Shown here piece by piece: positions 46,374 to 55,900 of a DNA stretch of 64,000 nt. The stretch is from contig NZ_JASTZU010000062.1 of NCBI RefSeq assembly GCF_030282825.1, positions 20,348 through 84,347 on the forward strand. The letters run 5' to 3'. Both the position numbers and the translations under genes were made by a program. Position 1 is the stretch's first letter. Each line of letters begins with the position of its first letter. The DNA is from Aquibacillus rhizosphaerae. Lineage in GTDB: Bacteria > Bacillota > Bacilli > Bacillales > Amphibacillaceae. Below the pieces are notes generated by a model. That model ran no database searches, had not been told where the DNA came from, and worked only from the letters and a program-made list of their open reading frames with translations.

Positions 46374-47106
46374 ACGAATTATCTTTTTAGTTGCTATTCT
46401 AGTTTTATGGGAATTGGGCGGACGACTAGGACTGTGGGCTGAAATTATTCTTCCATCTCCTACGAATGTGTTTACAGCCGTTTATGTCGGTATCACTGAC
46501 ATGACATTGGTTTATGACTTGATTGCAAGTTTTAGGCGCTTAATTATTGGATTAACAATCGCACTGGTCATTGGTACTAGTATCGGTGTATTAATTGCTA
46601 AATCAAAAACAGCAGATGACACGATTGGTTCGACACTTCTTGCCTTTCAAAGTGTTCCGAGTATTGTTTGGTTACCACTCGCTATTATGTGGTTTGGTTT
46701 AAATGATCAAGCAGTAATTTTTGTTGTTATTTTAGGTGGAACATTTGTGATGGCATTAAATGTTCGCACAGGTATTAAAAACGTTTCCCCTCTTTATTTG
46801 AAAGCAGCACAAACAATGGGGTCAAAAGGAATCGATTTATTTATCCGAGTTATTTTCCCTGCCTCTGTACCTTATTTGGTAACAGGATCCAGACTAGCTT
46901 GGGCTTTCGCTTGGAGAGCTTTAATAGCTGGTGAATTGTTAACAACAGGTCCTGGTTTAGGGTACACATTGCAGTACGCTTCAGATTTCGGTGATATGAG
47001 CTTAGTTATTGGCGTCATGATTATCATCGGTGTCATTGGTGCAGTGGTTGACCAATTGATTTTCCAACGTATTGAAAAATCAGTAGCACGTCGCTGGGGA
47101 CTATGA
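46357..47106 (+). CDS. ABC transporter permease, SsuC/TauC type
   Basis: 249 residues with about six membrane segments and the cytoplasmic EAA loop KAAQTMGSKGIDLFIRVIFPASVPY (split here: KAAQTMGSKG, then IFPASVPYLVTG; about 150-175), which docks on the ATPase. FQSVPSIVWLPLAIMWFG is the usual second-to-third helix signature. Overlaps the ATPase gene, so translation is coupled. Confidence 0.93.
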   Translation: MKPVYKRIIFLVAILVLWELGGRLGLWAEIILPSPTNVFTAVYVGITDMTLVYDLIASFRRLIIGLTIALVIGTSIGVLIAKSKTADDTIGSTLLAFQSVPSIVWLPLAIMWFGLNDQAVIFVVILGGTFVMALNVRTGIKNVSPLYLKAAQTMGSKGIDLFIRVIFPASVPYLVTGSRLAWAFAWRALIAGELLTTGPGLGYTLQYASDFGDMSLVIGVMIIIGVIGAVVDQLIFQRIEKSVARRWGL

Positions 47107-47164
47107 ATGTAATAAACCTCAATTGGATAACACCATGAGGTTCAAAATATTAGGAGGTTTAATG

Positions 47165-48169
47165 ATGAAAAAAGGACTTTTATATTTTACTATTTTAATC
47201 GCTTTTGCAGGAATATTAGCTGGATGCGGTAGCGCATCTTCTTCTCAATCCGGATCTGGAGAAACGGAAAAAATTACCATTGGCTATTTTCCAAACATTA
47301 ACCACGTTCCAGCAATGGTAGCTAAAGCAGAGGGCTATTACCAAGATCAGTTAGGGGATGATGTAGAAATTGAGTATAAGACATTTCCTGACGGATCCGC
47401 ATTTATGACCGCTCTTAAAACTGGAGAAATTCATGCAGGCTTAGTAGGGCCCGGACCAGCAATGAATAACTACACTACAGGTACAGACGTAAATATTATC
47501 GCCGGTGGCTCAACTGGTGGAACAGTTATTCTTGCAAGAGAAGGTAGCGGGATTGAAACTGCAGCAGATTTAGAAGGTAAAACTTATGTAACACCTCGTG
47601 TGGGTTGTACACATGATGTTCAGTTTGAAACGTATATGAAAGAAGAACTTGGTATGACTTCCGAACGAATCGGTGGTACAATGATTCACACTACAGGACC
47701 TCCAGCTCAGTACCAAGCAATGTTTGAAACTGGCAAGGTAGATGTAGCGGTAGCTCCAGAACCATGGGCATCTGTTCTTCAACAGGAAACTGGTGCAAAA
47801 GTAATTATTGATTCAACAGAAGTTTCATTCGGTACCACTTTACCAGCTTCTGTACTAGTAGCTTCCGGTGAATTGATTGAATCTGACCCAGAGTTAATTC
47901 AAAACATCGTAGATGCGCATAAAGATGCAACAGCATTTATTGCAGAAAACCCTGAAGAAGCAAAAGAAATTACTATCAATGATATTAAGGAAGAAACTGG
48001 TCAAGAGTTAAGTAAAGAAGTAGTTGATGGATCATGGGAAAATATCGGATTCACTTATGAAGTTGACGCAGATGCTGTTCAAGCATTCGGAGATTCTTCC
48101 TATGACCTTAAATTCCTTAAAGAACAACCTGATTTCTCTGATTTAATTGATACTCAGTTTATCGATTAA
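47165..48169 (+). CDS. ABC transporter substrate-binding lipoprotein, SsuA/TauA-like
   Basis: 334 residues from ATG 47165, 7 nt after TAGGAGG (the preceding ATG 47162 is too close to it). Lipobox LAGCGS places the lipidated Cys at residue 20. The mature part starts ITIGYFPNINHVPAMVAKAEG, the NMT1/SsuA-type fold. GLVGPGPAMNNY and VAPEPWAS line the two-lobe cleft, and PRVGCTHDVQFE replaces the common P-x-x-(G/S)-(S/T) site. Alkanesulfonates, taurine or sulfate esters are the likely ligands, by family and by the sulfur island. Not proven. Confidence 0.9.
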   Translation: MKKGLLYFTILIAFAGILAGCGSASSSQSGSGETEKITIGYFPNINHVPAMVAKAEGYYQDQLGDDVEIEYKTFPDGSAFMTALKTGEIHAGLVGPGPAMNNYTTGTDVNIIAGGSTGGTVILAREGSGIETAADLEGKTYVTPRVGCTHDVQFETYMKEELGMTSERIGGTMIHTTGPPAQYQAMFETGKVDVAVAPEPWASVLQQETGAKVIIDSTEVSFGTTLPASVLVASGELIESDPELIQNIVDAHKDATAFIAENPEEAKEITINDIKEETGQELSKEVVDGSWENIGFTYEVDADAVQAFGDSSYDLKFLKEQPDFSDLIDTQFID

Positions 48170-48182
48170 TAATACAACATGT

Positions 48183-48217
48183 AAAAAGGTGCTGGATTAA
48201 TTCTGGCACCTTTTTTA
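48183..48217. terminator. Bidirectional terminator between the ABC operon and the yeiH-like gene
   Basis: AAAAAGGTGC pairs with GCACCTTTTT, followed by TTAT on the plus strand, between the two convergent stop codons. Confidence 0.88.
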
Positions 48218-48221
48218 TATG

Positions 48222-49259
48222 CTAAACAACCTGAAATAAAAATAACAGCAAGCCTCCAAATAGTGCTAATAATATTGACCCCAATACGCCAACAATTACT
48301 GCTTTCATTCCTACCTTCTTAAAATCTTTAAAATTAATACTTAATCCAAGTCCCGCCATGGCCATAGATAAGAACAAGATGCTCACACTGATAAGAAGAT
48401 CGGTTATTCCTTTAGGTACTATTCCAGTTGAATTTATGATACTCATTACGAGAAAACCAATAACAAACCAAGGAACAGGCAAGTTTTTAACAGCCAGTTT
48501 ACTTCTTTTTTTACCTTGACCCGTAAAAGTAAACATGCTTCCTAAAATAATAGCAACTGGAATTAAAAGTGCAACGCGTCCCATTTTTACTAAAATAGCT
48601 ATTTCACTACTTGTGTCACCCCCTGGCAGAGAAGCTGCAACGACATGTGCTAACTCATGGAGTGTTGAACCAACTAGAATACCATATGCGTATGAATGTA
48701 GATCAAACAACACAAATAGAATCGAATAAAAAACCGTTCCAACTGTTCCTAGAATAGCAATAAAAGCAACGGAGATAGCTATATGTTCTTCTTTTGCCTT
48801 GATTAAAGGGGCCACAGCTACAATAGCAGCAGCCCCACATATTGCAGTTCCAACTGCTAATAATGCAGAAAATTTATCATTGAGTGAAAACCACTTACCA
48901 AGAAATAACATGACAATGATTGTGAACGATACCACTGCTATATCAATGAAAACGATAGAGGATCCAGCAGACATGATTTGATCCAAGTTAAGCCTCAATC
49001 CCATTAAAATAATACCAACTCGCAGTAATATTTTTGAACTGAAATTTATGCCTTTCTTTGATTCTAAAGAAAGGTTCACGATACGCTTCCATCCTATCCC
49101 TAAGATTATAGAGATAATCATGACACCCATCATTGAAAAGATTGGTAACTTAGCAATCATTCCAGCAATGATTGCTATAAATAAAGTTAAAAGCACACCT
49201 TTTACATAGCCACTTTCTTTCACTTTACTGTTTTTGTTTGTCTTTACCAATCGTGCCAT
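48222..49259 (-). CDS. YeiH family putative sulfate/sulfite exporter (membrane protein)
   Basis: 345 residues with about ten membrane segments. It belongs to the UPF0324/YeiH family, with family text LLRVGIILMGLRLNLDQI (about 77-94), GTAICGAAAIVAVAPLI (about 133-149), GTLHELAHVVAA (about 198-209) and MAMAGLGLSINFKDFKKVG near the end. These proteins are annotated as putative sulfate exporters and in enterobacteria sit beside the LysR gene yeiE; here too a LysR gene is divergent. The start is uncertain: ATG 49259 abuts AGGGG, while TTG 49250 has better spacing. Export of excess sulfite or sulfide is an inference. Confidence 0.88.
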   Translation of the reverse strand: MARLVKTNKNSKVKESGYVKGVLLTLFIAIIAGMIAKLPIFSMMGVMIISIILGIGWKRIVNLSLESKKGINFSSKILLRVGIILMGLRLNLDQIMSAGSSIVFIDIAVVSFTIIVMLFLGKWFSLNDKFSALLAVGTAICGAAAIVAVAPLIKAKEEHIAISVAFIAILGTVGTVFYSILFVLFDLHSYAYGILVGSTLHELAHVVAASLPGGDTSSEIAILVKMGRVALLIPVAIILGSMFTFTGQGKKRSKLAVKNLPVPWFVIGFLVMSIINSTGIVPKGITDLLISVSILFLSMAMAGLGLSINFKDFKKVGMKAVIVGVLGSILLALFGGLLLFLFQVV

Positions 49260-49446
49260 CCCCTAACTTGATTTCAATCAACTTTAATCTTATAACAACG
49301 CCCATCATTAATGAAATTAATTATTTAAATAGTTATAATAAGTTTATCTAATGATAATTGTTGATTTTAGCTTAAACCTAAAAGAAAGTATCAACTAAAA
49401 ATCTATAGAACCACAGAGCTTTAACAAGACCATTAAGGAGAATACG

Positions 49447-50328
49447 ATGGACCATCAACTACTAGCATTTGTTACTGTTGCAGATACCAAAAATTTTACT
49501 AGGGCTGCAGAATCCCTTCACCTTACTCAGTCTGCCATAACTTTATCAATTAAATCACTCGAGAAGAAATTTGGAGTGAAGCTATTCGATCGTACAAACA
49601 AATACGTACGACTAACCAAAGCAGGCGAGATTGTTTATTATTACAGCAAAGAAATATTATTAAATTATAAAAGAATCGAGCGAATAATAGATGAGCTTAC
49701 CAACCAAGCTAGCGGTTTATTATCCATAGGTGCTAGCTATACTTTCGGGGAATATATTTTGCCTAAACTAATTGCGAGCTTCAACCAACAGTTTCCTTTA
49801 ATTCAACCAGATATTTCAATTAGAAATTCTACCGCCGTTATTAATCAGCTATTGCAAGGTGATTTAGACTTAGGCATCATTGAGGGAAATATTGAAAACT
49901 CCTTTTTATCGATTACATCTTTTGCTGAAGATGAAATGGTGATTATTATGGCAAAAGACCACCCTTTAGCAAATCAAGAAGAGATTAATTTAGCACAATT
50001 AAGCGAAGAAACATGGATCATTCGTGAGGAAGGATCCGGAACGCGTCAAGCACTTGATAGACTTTTTGAGGAAAATTATTTCACCCCTAAAATCATAAGA
50101 ACATTTGGAAGTTCACAAATTATTAAAGAGTCAGTAGAAGCAGGCTTAGGAATCGCTTTATTATCTAAATGGGTGATACGAAAAGAAGTTCAGTTAGGTA
50201 CAATTCAAGCACTACGAATTAAAGGTAATCCCATTGTTAGAAACTTTTCCTACGCTGTCAGAAATTCGGAATTCCATCCTAAATCAACAGACTTATTTTT
50301 GAATTTTTTAAGAGAAAATAAGGTTTAA
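49447..50328 (+). CDS. LysR-type regulator (CysL/YeiE-like)
   Basis: 293 residues; the ATG follows AAGGAG. The winged helix is at 1-60 (FVTVADTKNFTRAAESLHLTQSAITLSIK) and the C-terminal effector domain at about 90-293 with GASYTFGEYILP and EEGSGTRQA (ligand-binding Ser/Thr). It resembles the CysL/CbbR/YeiE branch. Divergent from the YeiH-like transporter, with 187 bp between the starts. It probably controls that gene and possibly cysJI, as CysL does in Bacillus subtilis. Confidence 0.88.
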   Translation: MDHQLLAFVTVADTKNFTRAAESLHLTQSAITLSIKSLEKKFGVKLFDRTNKYVRLTKAGEIVYYYSKEILLNYKRIERIIDELTNQASGLLSIGASYTFGEYILPKLIASFNQQFPLIQPDISIRNSTAVINQLLQGDLDLGIIEGNIENSFLSITSFAEDEMVIIMAKDHPLANQEEINLAQLSEETWIIREEGSGTRQALDRLFEENYFTPKIIRTFGSSQIIKESVEAGLGIALLSKWVIRKEVQLGTIQALRIKGNPIVRNFSYAVRNSEFHPKSTDLFLNFLRENKV

Positions 50329-50492
50329 CCAAATCTGCCCATTACACAATACTTTACAGCTTATAACCTTACGAGAATAACGATTATAAACCGCTTCTAT
50401 CATTTGTTAAGTTTTACTATTTGCTTTCATACCTATATACTGTCAAAATTAAAAAAGATAATAAAATAAAACAGAACTTGTAGGTGACTAAT

Positions 50493-50891
50493 ATGATTGA
50501 AATCAAGAATTCCACTTTAAGTGACGGTGAATTTACAAGAGGAGTATTTGCAACACGCGATATTAAAAAAGGAGAAATATTCCATAAGGCTCCCGTTGTT
50601 CCATATCCTAATGAACAGCATGAACATATTGAACAAACGGCGCTTGATGACTATGTATTTGAGTATGGTAAAAATCATACTGCAGTTGTTTTAGGATATG
50701 GCATGTTATTTAATCACTCCTATACGCCAAATGCGGATTATGACATCAGATTCTCCAACCATACGTTTGAATTTTTTGCACATACGGATATAAAAAAAGG
50801 AGAAGAAATATTAATCAACTACAACGGTGACGTAGATAACAAAGATCCACTCTGGTTTAATATGGATGAAAGTGATTTGCCCGAGGAATAA
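50493..50891 (+). CDS. Small SET-domain protein (putative lysine methyltransferase)
   Basis: 132 residues from ATG 50493, 5 nt after TAGGTGA; GTG 50484 overlaps that site. The SET core is complete: TRGVFATRDIKKGEIF (about 15-30), the pseudoknot motif LGYGMLFNHSYTPNADYDIR (about 68-87), and GEEILINYNGD (about 110-120) with the catalytic Tyr. These bind S-adenosylmethionine and methylate lysines. Stand-alone SET proteins of this size occur in many bacilli; the target is unknown. A terminator follows, and the gene is monocistronic. Confidence 0.9.
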   Translation: MIEIKNSTLSDGEFTRGVFATRDIKKGEIFHKAPVVPYPNEQHEHIEQTALDDYVFEYGKNHTAVVLGYGMLFNHSYTPNADYDIRFSNHTFEFFAHTDIKKGEEILINYNGDVDNKDPLWFNMDESDLPEE

Positions 50892-50941
50892 ATTTATAGT
50901 TACTAAGATAATTGGTAAATAATTTAATTAATAACGAATCA

Positions 50942-50979
50942 AGCCAAATCTAAGATCAATTAGATTGGCTCTTTTTTTT
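50942..50979 (+). terminator. Terminator of the SET-domain gene
   Basis: AGCCAATCTA (one bulged A) pairs with TAGATTGGCT, followed by CTTTTTTTT, 50 bp after the stop. Confidence 0.88.
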
Positions 50980-51023
50980 AGTATTAATCAATGTTTATAA
51001 ACTATAAATATTAAAAATAGCCC

Positions 51024-51369
51024 TGTTTTCTAACCTATTGTAGTTGCAAACATAAAAAATACAAAATGGCAGGCAAGAATTCTCTTCTTTTCTCTCGTAA
51101 AAGAGATATATTCTAAGCGAAGTAAAAAGCGACACTACTGGGGATCAGCTTAGAAGACCCCACAGAGATGTACTGTCCCCTTTTTGTTGGACACTCATCA
51201 ATAGGAGGTGCTTTCGTGAACGAGGAGGCTAAAGTACTGCCCCCGGAAAGGAAGTGTTTTCTCGAAGCACCGGCTTACACTCAACTAGGAAAGTATTGTA
51301 CAAAAATCATGAATACTTAGTAGAAACTTAATACATTATCTGTTTTAAACAACAAACTTTTAGAAAACA
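51024..51369. repeat. Family B repeat, copy 4
   Basis: 346 bp. Left end TGTTTTCTAACCTATTGTAG; right end, reversed, TGTTTTCTAAAAGTTTGTTG, identical to the right end of copy 1. The interior has AGAAGACCCCACAG, GAGGAGGCT, CGGAAAGGAAGTGTTTTC and AGCACCGGCTTACACTC blocks. It explains most of the gap 50892-51572. Confidence 0.78.
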
Positions 51370-51572
51370 AACAAAAAAGCATATCATTTATTGACTTTCT
51401 TCCCTTCTGCCGTCATCAATTTCCCGGGAAATACAACTAAAAATGACAAAAATTGAAAACCTTCATAACTTAATACCTATATACGTTCAACAATTATGTA
51501 TGGTTTTGATTTATAATATGTAATTGACAATTCCTATTTAATTAATCAATCCAATAAAAAAGGAGGAATACT

Positions 51573-53309
51573 ATGCTCGTCTTGCTCTTAACGATGTTGG
51601 AACGTCTGGGAATCATTGTGACAATCGCCTTTGTTCTTACCCGCTTTAAATTTTTTCAAGATATGATTTACCAGAATCAACTACGAAAAAGTCAACAACT
51701 GACAGCCATAGTATTCTTTGGTATCTTCGGGATAATTGGCACCTATTTAGGTGTTACACTCAATACAGAAACCTCTGCATTTAATCGTATCGTTGGTAAT
51801 TTGACAGCAGATGAAGCTATCGCCAACTCGCGGGTAATTGGAATCGTTATAGCTGGTCTCTTAGGTGGTTATCGGATGGGAATTGGAGCCGGATTAATTG
51901 CTGGTATTCATCGCTTTACGTTAGGAGGATTTACTGGCCTTTCCTGCGGATTAGCAGCAATAATAACCGGGATAATTTCTGGCGCTTTTTACAAAAGAAA
52001 TAAAAAAATGAGTCTAACCGTTGCATTCTCTGTTGGTGCTCTTGCTGAAACTGCTCAAATGGGGATCATTCTTCTACTAGCAACCCCTTTTGAGAAAGCA
52101 TTCACACTAGTTGAAGTTATAGGGATTCCTATGATATTAGCAAATGGAATTGGATCAGCACTTTTTCTTCTAATTATTAAAAATGTTGTTAATGAAAAAG
52201 ATAAAGCCGGTGCACTGCAAGCACAAAAATCATTACGGATTGCCGATCAAACAATAACCTATCTCAGAAAAGGCATCAATAATCATTCAGCTCTAGCTGT
52301 ATGCCAAATACTTTATAGAGAAATGAAGCCTAGTGCAGTAGCCATGACTAATAATACAAACATATTGGCACATGTCGGCCTTGCTGATGACCATCATCGA
52401 GCAAATAGCCCGCTACAAACCGACATAACAAGAGATGTCATCCATCATGGTGAATTAGTTGTCGTTAATGGTCATTCCATTCATTGTGTTCATAAGGATT
52501 GCCCCCTAGGTGCAGCTGTTATTGCTCCACTTAAACAAAGAGGGAAAACAATAGGTACGATTAAATTTTATTTTAAAACCGAAAAAGAAATCACCAGTGT
52601 GATCAAAGAAGTGATCTCCGGTTTAAGTGTTTTATTGAGTAACCAGTTAGAAGTTGCCGAGGCTGATCGCGCTTATCAATTAGCAAAAGAGGCTGAAATA
52701 AAGGCACTTCAAGCACAAATCAGCCCTCACTTTCTATTTAATTCATTAAACACAGTTGTTTCCCTTATAAGAATTGAACCAACCAAAGCACGTAAACTTT
52801 TGATTTCACTTTCAAATTTTTTGCGACAAAATTTAACAGGAACAACTGCAGATATGATTTCAATAGAGCAAGAGCTTAACCATGTAAAAGCTTATTTAAC
52901 AATAGAAGAAGCGCGTTTTATTGATAGGCTTAAAGTAGTATATGACATTGACGAGAATGTATTATCAAAGAATCTTCCACCACTAACTTTACAACCCCTA
53001 GTAGAAAATGCAATTAAACATGGACTAAAAGACAAGGATTATGACTGTCTTATTAAGATTTCTATAAAAGAAAATGGACCTAATGTTAAAATTTTGGTGG
53101 TAGATAATGGTCTTGGAATAAGTACTGAACGTTTAAAGGGGTTAGGAACTACACGAATTAATTCTAAAACGGGAACAGGACTTGGTCTTTACAATGTCAA
53201 TCGACGATTATGTTTGAAATTTGGTGATAAGGCAGCACTTAAAATCAAAAGTGAGACTTCCATCGGGACAGAACTATCTTTTATCATTCCTAAAACGGAG
53301 GAAATGTAA
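51573..53309 (+). CDS. lytS: Sensor histidine kinase LytS (5TM-LYT)
   Basis: 578 residues; the ATG follows AAAGGAGG. The 5TMR-LYT membrane sensor spans about 1-200 (NRIVGNLTADEAIANSRVIG, AGLLGGYRMGIGAGLIAGIHR), a GAF-type domain about 220-355, His_kinase about 375-455 with QISPHFLFNSLNTVVSLIR (His about 386), and HATPase about 460-578 (LQPLVENAIKHGL, GTGLGLYNV). Partner of lytT, overlapping it by one base. In Bacillus subtilis LytST responds to pyruvate and drives a pyruvate transporter; cstA next door fits the same sense-and-import theme. Confidence 0.95.
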   Translation: MLVLLLTMLERLGIIVTIAFVLTRFKFFQDMIYQNQLRKSQQLTAIVFFGIFGIIGTYLGVTLNTETSAFNRIVGNLTADEAIANSRVIGIVIAGLLGGYRMGIGAGLIAGIHRFTLGGFTGLSCGLAAIITGIISGAFYKRNKKMSLTVAFSVGALAETAQMGIILLLATPFEKAFTLVEVIGIPMILANGIGSALFLLIIKNVVNEKDKAGALQAQKSLRIADQTITYLRKGINNHSALAVCQILYREMKPSAVAMTNNTNILAHVGLADDHHRANSPLQTDITRDVIHHGELVVVNGHSIHCVHKDCPLGAAVIAPLKQRGKTIGTIKFYFKTEKEITSVIKEVISGLSVLLSNQLEVAEADRAYQLAKEAEIKALQAQISPHFLFNSLNTVVSLIRIEPTKARKLLISLSNFLRQNLTGTTADMISIEQELNHVKAYLTIEEARFIDRLKVVYDIDENVLSKNLPPLTLQPLVENAIKHGLKDKDYDCLIKISIKENGPNVKILVVDNGLGISTERLKGLGTTRINSKTGTGLGLYNVNRRLCLKFGDKAALKIKSETSIGTELSFIIPKTEEM

Positions 53310-54037
53310 TGACTGAGACGATTAGAACTTTAATAGTAGACGATGAACGTTATGCCCGCGAGGAATTACTTCATCTTTTAAGCAGATTTACTTCTATACA
53401 AATAATTGGAGAGGCTGATTCAGGTGAAGCTGCAATCATAAAGGCTTTGCAACATCAACCAGATGTAGTTTTTTTAGATGTTGAAATGCCTAAAATGAAT
53501 GGAATGCAATCGGCTCAATCCTTACTTGAGTTAAAAAAGCCCCCTTTAATTGTGTTTGCTACAGCATATCCACAATTTGCCGCTGAAGCATTTCGTTATG
53601 AAGCTACAGATTATTTGTTAAAACCTTATGATGAGGAACAATTACAACAAACTATTAAGCGAATAGAAAAAAAGTGTTTGGTAACACCCAAAGAAAGCAA
53701 TAAATCCTTGTCCAAACTAGCAGTAGATGTTGAAGGAGAGATACTCTACATTGTGCCAAACGATATATTGTACATGTATCGAGAAGATAAAGTCACAAAA
53801 ATCACTACAAACACTGGAGTCTATTCTATTAAGACCCCTTTAAAAGAATTAGAAAATCGTTTAGTTTCCTTTTCCTTTTTCAGAATCCACAAAGGCTATT
53901 TAGTCAATTTAGACTATGTCTCAAAATTAAGTCCTTGGTTTAATGGAGCGTATCAACTAGAATTAAAAGGCAGTAACGAAAAACTTGCTGTCAGTAGAAA
54001 TTATGTAAAATCCTTGCGTCAGATCCTTGAATTATAA
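53309..54037 (+). CDS. lytT: LytTR response regulator LytT
   Basis: 242 residues; the ATG overlaps the lytS stop (TAATG). Receiver domain about 6-120 with DD at 11-12, phosphoacceptor Asp57 in VVFLDVEMP, and Lys in YLLKPYDEEQ (about 105). The LytTR DNA-binding domain is about 140-242 (FFRIHKGYLVNLDYVSKL, LAVSRNYVKSLRQIL). It probably activates cstA immediately downstream, as BtsR/YehT-type regulators do for pyruvate transporters. Confidence 0.95.
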   Translation: MTETIRTLIVDDERYAREELLHLLSRFTSIQIIGEADSGEAAIIKALQHQPDVVFLDVEMPKMNGMQSAQSLLELKKPPLIVFATAYPQFAAEAFRYEATDYLLKPYDEEQLQQTIKRIEKKCLVTPKESNKSLSKLAVDVEGEILYIVPNDILYMYREDKVTKITTNTGVYSIKTPLKELENRLVSFSFFRIHKGYLVNLDYVSKLSPWFNGAYQLELKGSNEKLAVSRNYVKSLRQILEL

Positions 54038-54050
54038 TCTATCTTAACAG

Positions 54051-54076
54051 GACTCTATGTGTGAACATGTAGAGTC
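54051..54076 (+). terminator. Terminator of lytST
   Basis: GACTCTATGT pairs with ACATGTAGAGTC (one mismatch), followed by TTCTTT, 13 bp after the lytT stop. It separates lytST from cstA, which has its own promoter region. Confidence 0.75.
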
Positions 54077-54221
54077 TTCTTTAATTAAAAACTTTCACTC
54101 ATTTTTCAACTTTTCATTTCATAATGTATTTCAACCACGAAAACAAACATCTTAACCCTATTTTTTAACGTGTTACTCTTTTGTTCACATTTCCTTCATA
54201 TCTTATCATATAATCAGTTTA

Positions 54222-54235
54222 TGAATACGCTTACA
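54222..54235 (+). promoter_or_regulatory. Candidate CcpA (cre) site in the cstA leader
   Basis: TGAATACGCTTACA matches the cre consensus with one mismatch. It lies 8 bp after a TATAAT -10 box (54209-54214) and just before the ribosome site, a position suited to repression of a pyruvate transporter by preferred sugars. Confidence 0.5.
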
Positions 54236-54253
54236 ATTTAAGGGGGTTTTCTA

Positions 54254-55705
54254 ATGATTACGTTTTTATTTGGTATTATTTTATTAATTGTTGGTTACTT
54301 TACGTATGGAAAGTTTGTAGAAAAGGTGTTTGGTGTTAACGCGAAACGGACTACTCCTGCCTTCACAAATCAGGATGGCGTTGATTATCTACCGATGAAC
54401 ACACCAAAAAATTCATTAATACAGTTGCTAAACATCGCTGGCGTAGGGCCAATATTCGGACCTATTATGGGAGCGCTTTACGGTCCTGCAGCATTTATTT
54501 GGATTGTTGTGGGATGTATTTTTGCAGGAGCGGTACATGACTATTTAACAGGGATGATTTCTATCCGCAACCGCGGTGCCCACCTTCCAGAACTTGCGGG
54601 GCGATTTTTAGGTAAAGTAATGAAACATGTAGTAAATGCGTTCTCAGTTTTACTTCTTTTACTTGTTGGTACAGTTTTCGTAACAGCACCTGCTGGATTA
54701 CTTCATAACCTTATGAGCGGATGGGTAGCAATGGGACTAATTCTCGGAGCTATTTTCATTTATTACACGCTAGCAACCCTACTTCCTATCGACAAAATTA
54801 TCGGACGCTTTTATCCGATCTTTGGTGCGTTACTTTTAATAAGTGCCTTAGGGGTTGGTGCTGGCCTAGTTATTACAGGGGCCCCCATTCCAGAATTATC
54901 TTTCGTCAACTTACATCCTGATAATGCACCAATCTTCCCATTATTGTTCTTAACGATATCTTGTGGTGCTTTATCTGGATTCCATGCAACACAAACGCCT
55001 ATTATATCTCGTACAACACAAAATGAAAAACAAGGTCGCAAAATCTTTTACGGAATGATGATTGCAGAAGGGGTTATTGCAATGATTTGGGCTGCAGCAG
55101 CCATGAGTTTGTTTAATGGTTCAACTGGACTAAACGAACTTTTAGCTAACGGAGGTCCTGCGGCAATTGTAAGTGAAGCTTCGACTCTAATGCTTGGAGC
55201 AATTGGTGGCACATTAGCTATTTTAGGAGTAATTATCCTACCGATAACTTCTGGTGATACCGCCTTCCGTAGTGCTCGTATGATTATTGCTGATTACTTT
55301 AAATTTTCACAAAAGAAAGTGCTGAACCGGCTTTGGATTGCACTACCACTATTTGTCATATCCTTTGTATTAACTAGAGTAGACTTTACGTTATTATGGC
55401 GCTATTTCTCATGGGCGAACCAATCAACAGCTGTTATTGCATTATTTGTTGGGTCAATGTATCTATATGTAGCAAAGAAGAATTATTGGATATCATTAAT
55501 ACCTGGTGTCTTCATGTTAATGGCAACAACAACTTATATTTTGAATGCGCCAATTGGATTTGGTTTAGCATTAAATTTCTCTTATGTGGGAGCGACAATT
55601 ATAACGATCATACTCGTTACCCTGTTTTTTTACGCTGCTAAGAATGCACGTAGAAATAACATACCACTTGAAGATGATGTATCAAATTGGAATAATGTAG
55701 CGTAA
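54254..55705 (+). CDS. cstA: Carbon starvation protein A, pyruvate transporter
   Basis: 483 residues; the ATG follows AAGGGGG. CstA family, short Firmicute form, with about 12-13 membrane segments. Family text: NIAGVGPIFGPIMGALYGP (about 57-75), GAVHDYLTGMISIRNRG (about 94-110), SCGALSGFHATQTPIISRT (about 236-254), GGTLAILGVIILPITSGDTAFRSARMIIAD (split: ILPITSGDTAF, SARMIIADYF) and FSWANQSTAVIALF. CstA/BtsT proteins take up pyruvate or peptides; directly downstream of lytST, pyruvate is the better call. A candidate cre site lies in its leader. Confidence 0.93.
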   Translation: MITFLFGIILLIVGYFTYGKFVEKVFGVNAKRTTPAFTNQDGVDYLPMNTPKNSLIQLLNIAGVGPIFGPIMGALYGPAAFIWIVVGCIFAGAVHDYLTGMISIRNRGAHLPELAGRFLGKVMKHVVNAFSVLLLLLVGTVFVTAPAGLLHNLMSGWVAMGLILGAIFIYYTLATLLPIDKIIGRFYPIFGALLLISALGVGAGLVITGAPIPELSFVNLHPDNAPIFPLLFLTISCGALSGFHATQTPIISRTTQNEKQGRKIFYGMMIAEGVIAMIWAAAAMSLFNGSTGLNELLANGGPAAIVSEASTLMLGAIGGTLAILGVIILPITSGDTAFRSARMIIADYFKFSQKKVLNRLWIALPLFVISFVLTRVDFTLLWRYFSWANQSTAVIALFVGSMYLYVAKKNYWISLIPGVFMLMATTTYILNAPIGFGLALNFSYVGATIITIILVTLFFYAAKNARRNNIPLEDDVSNWNNVA

Positions 55706-55755
55706 CATTCTATTTAAAAAAACTAATAAAATCTTTCTCTCAACTATTATAATAT

Positions 55756-55805
55756 GCCCAGACATTGTACGTACCTCAGTCAATGTCTGGGCTTTCATTT
55801 TTTTG
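55756..55805 (+). terminator. Terminator of cstA
   Basis: The perfect stem GCCCAGACATTG/CAATGTCTGGGC is followed by TTTCATTTTTTTG, 50 bp after the stop. Confidence 0.9.
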
Positions 55806-55900
55806 TTTTCTAGTCATTCATCCGTTTCAAGATAATTTTTTATCCATATTCTATATTTATAACGAACTAAAAATCTACAATAGGTTGATAGGAGGTTATT

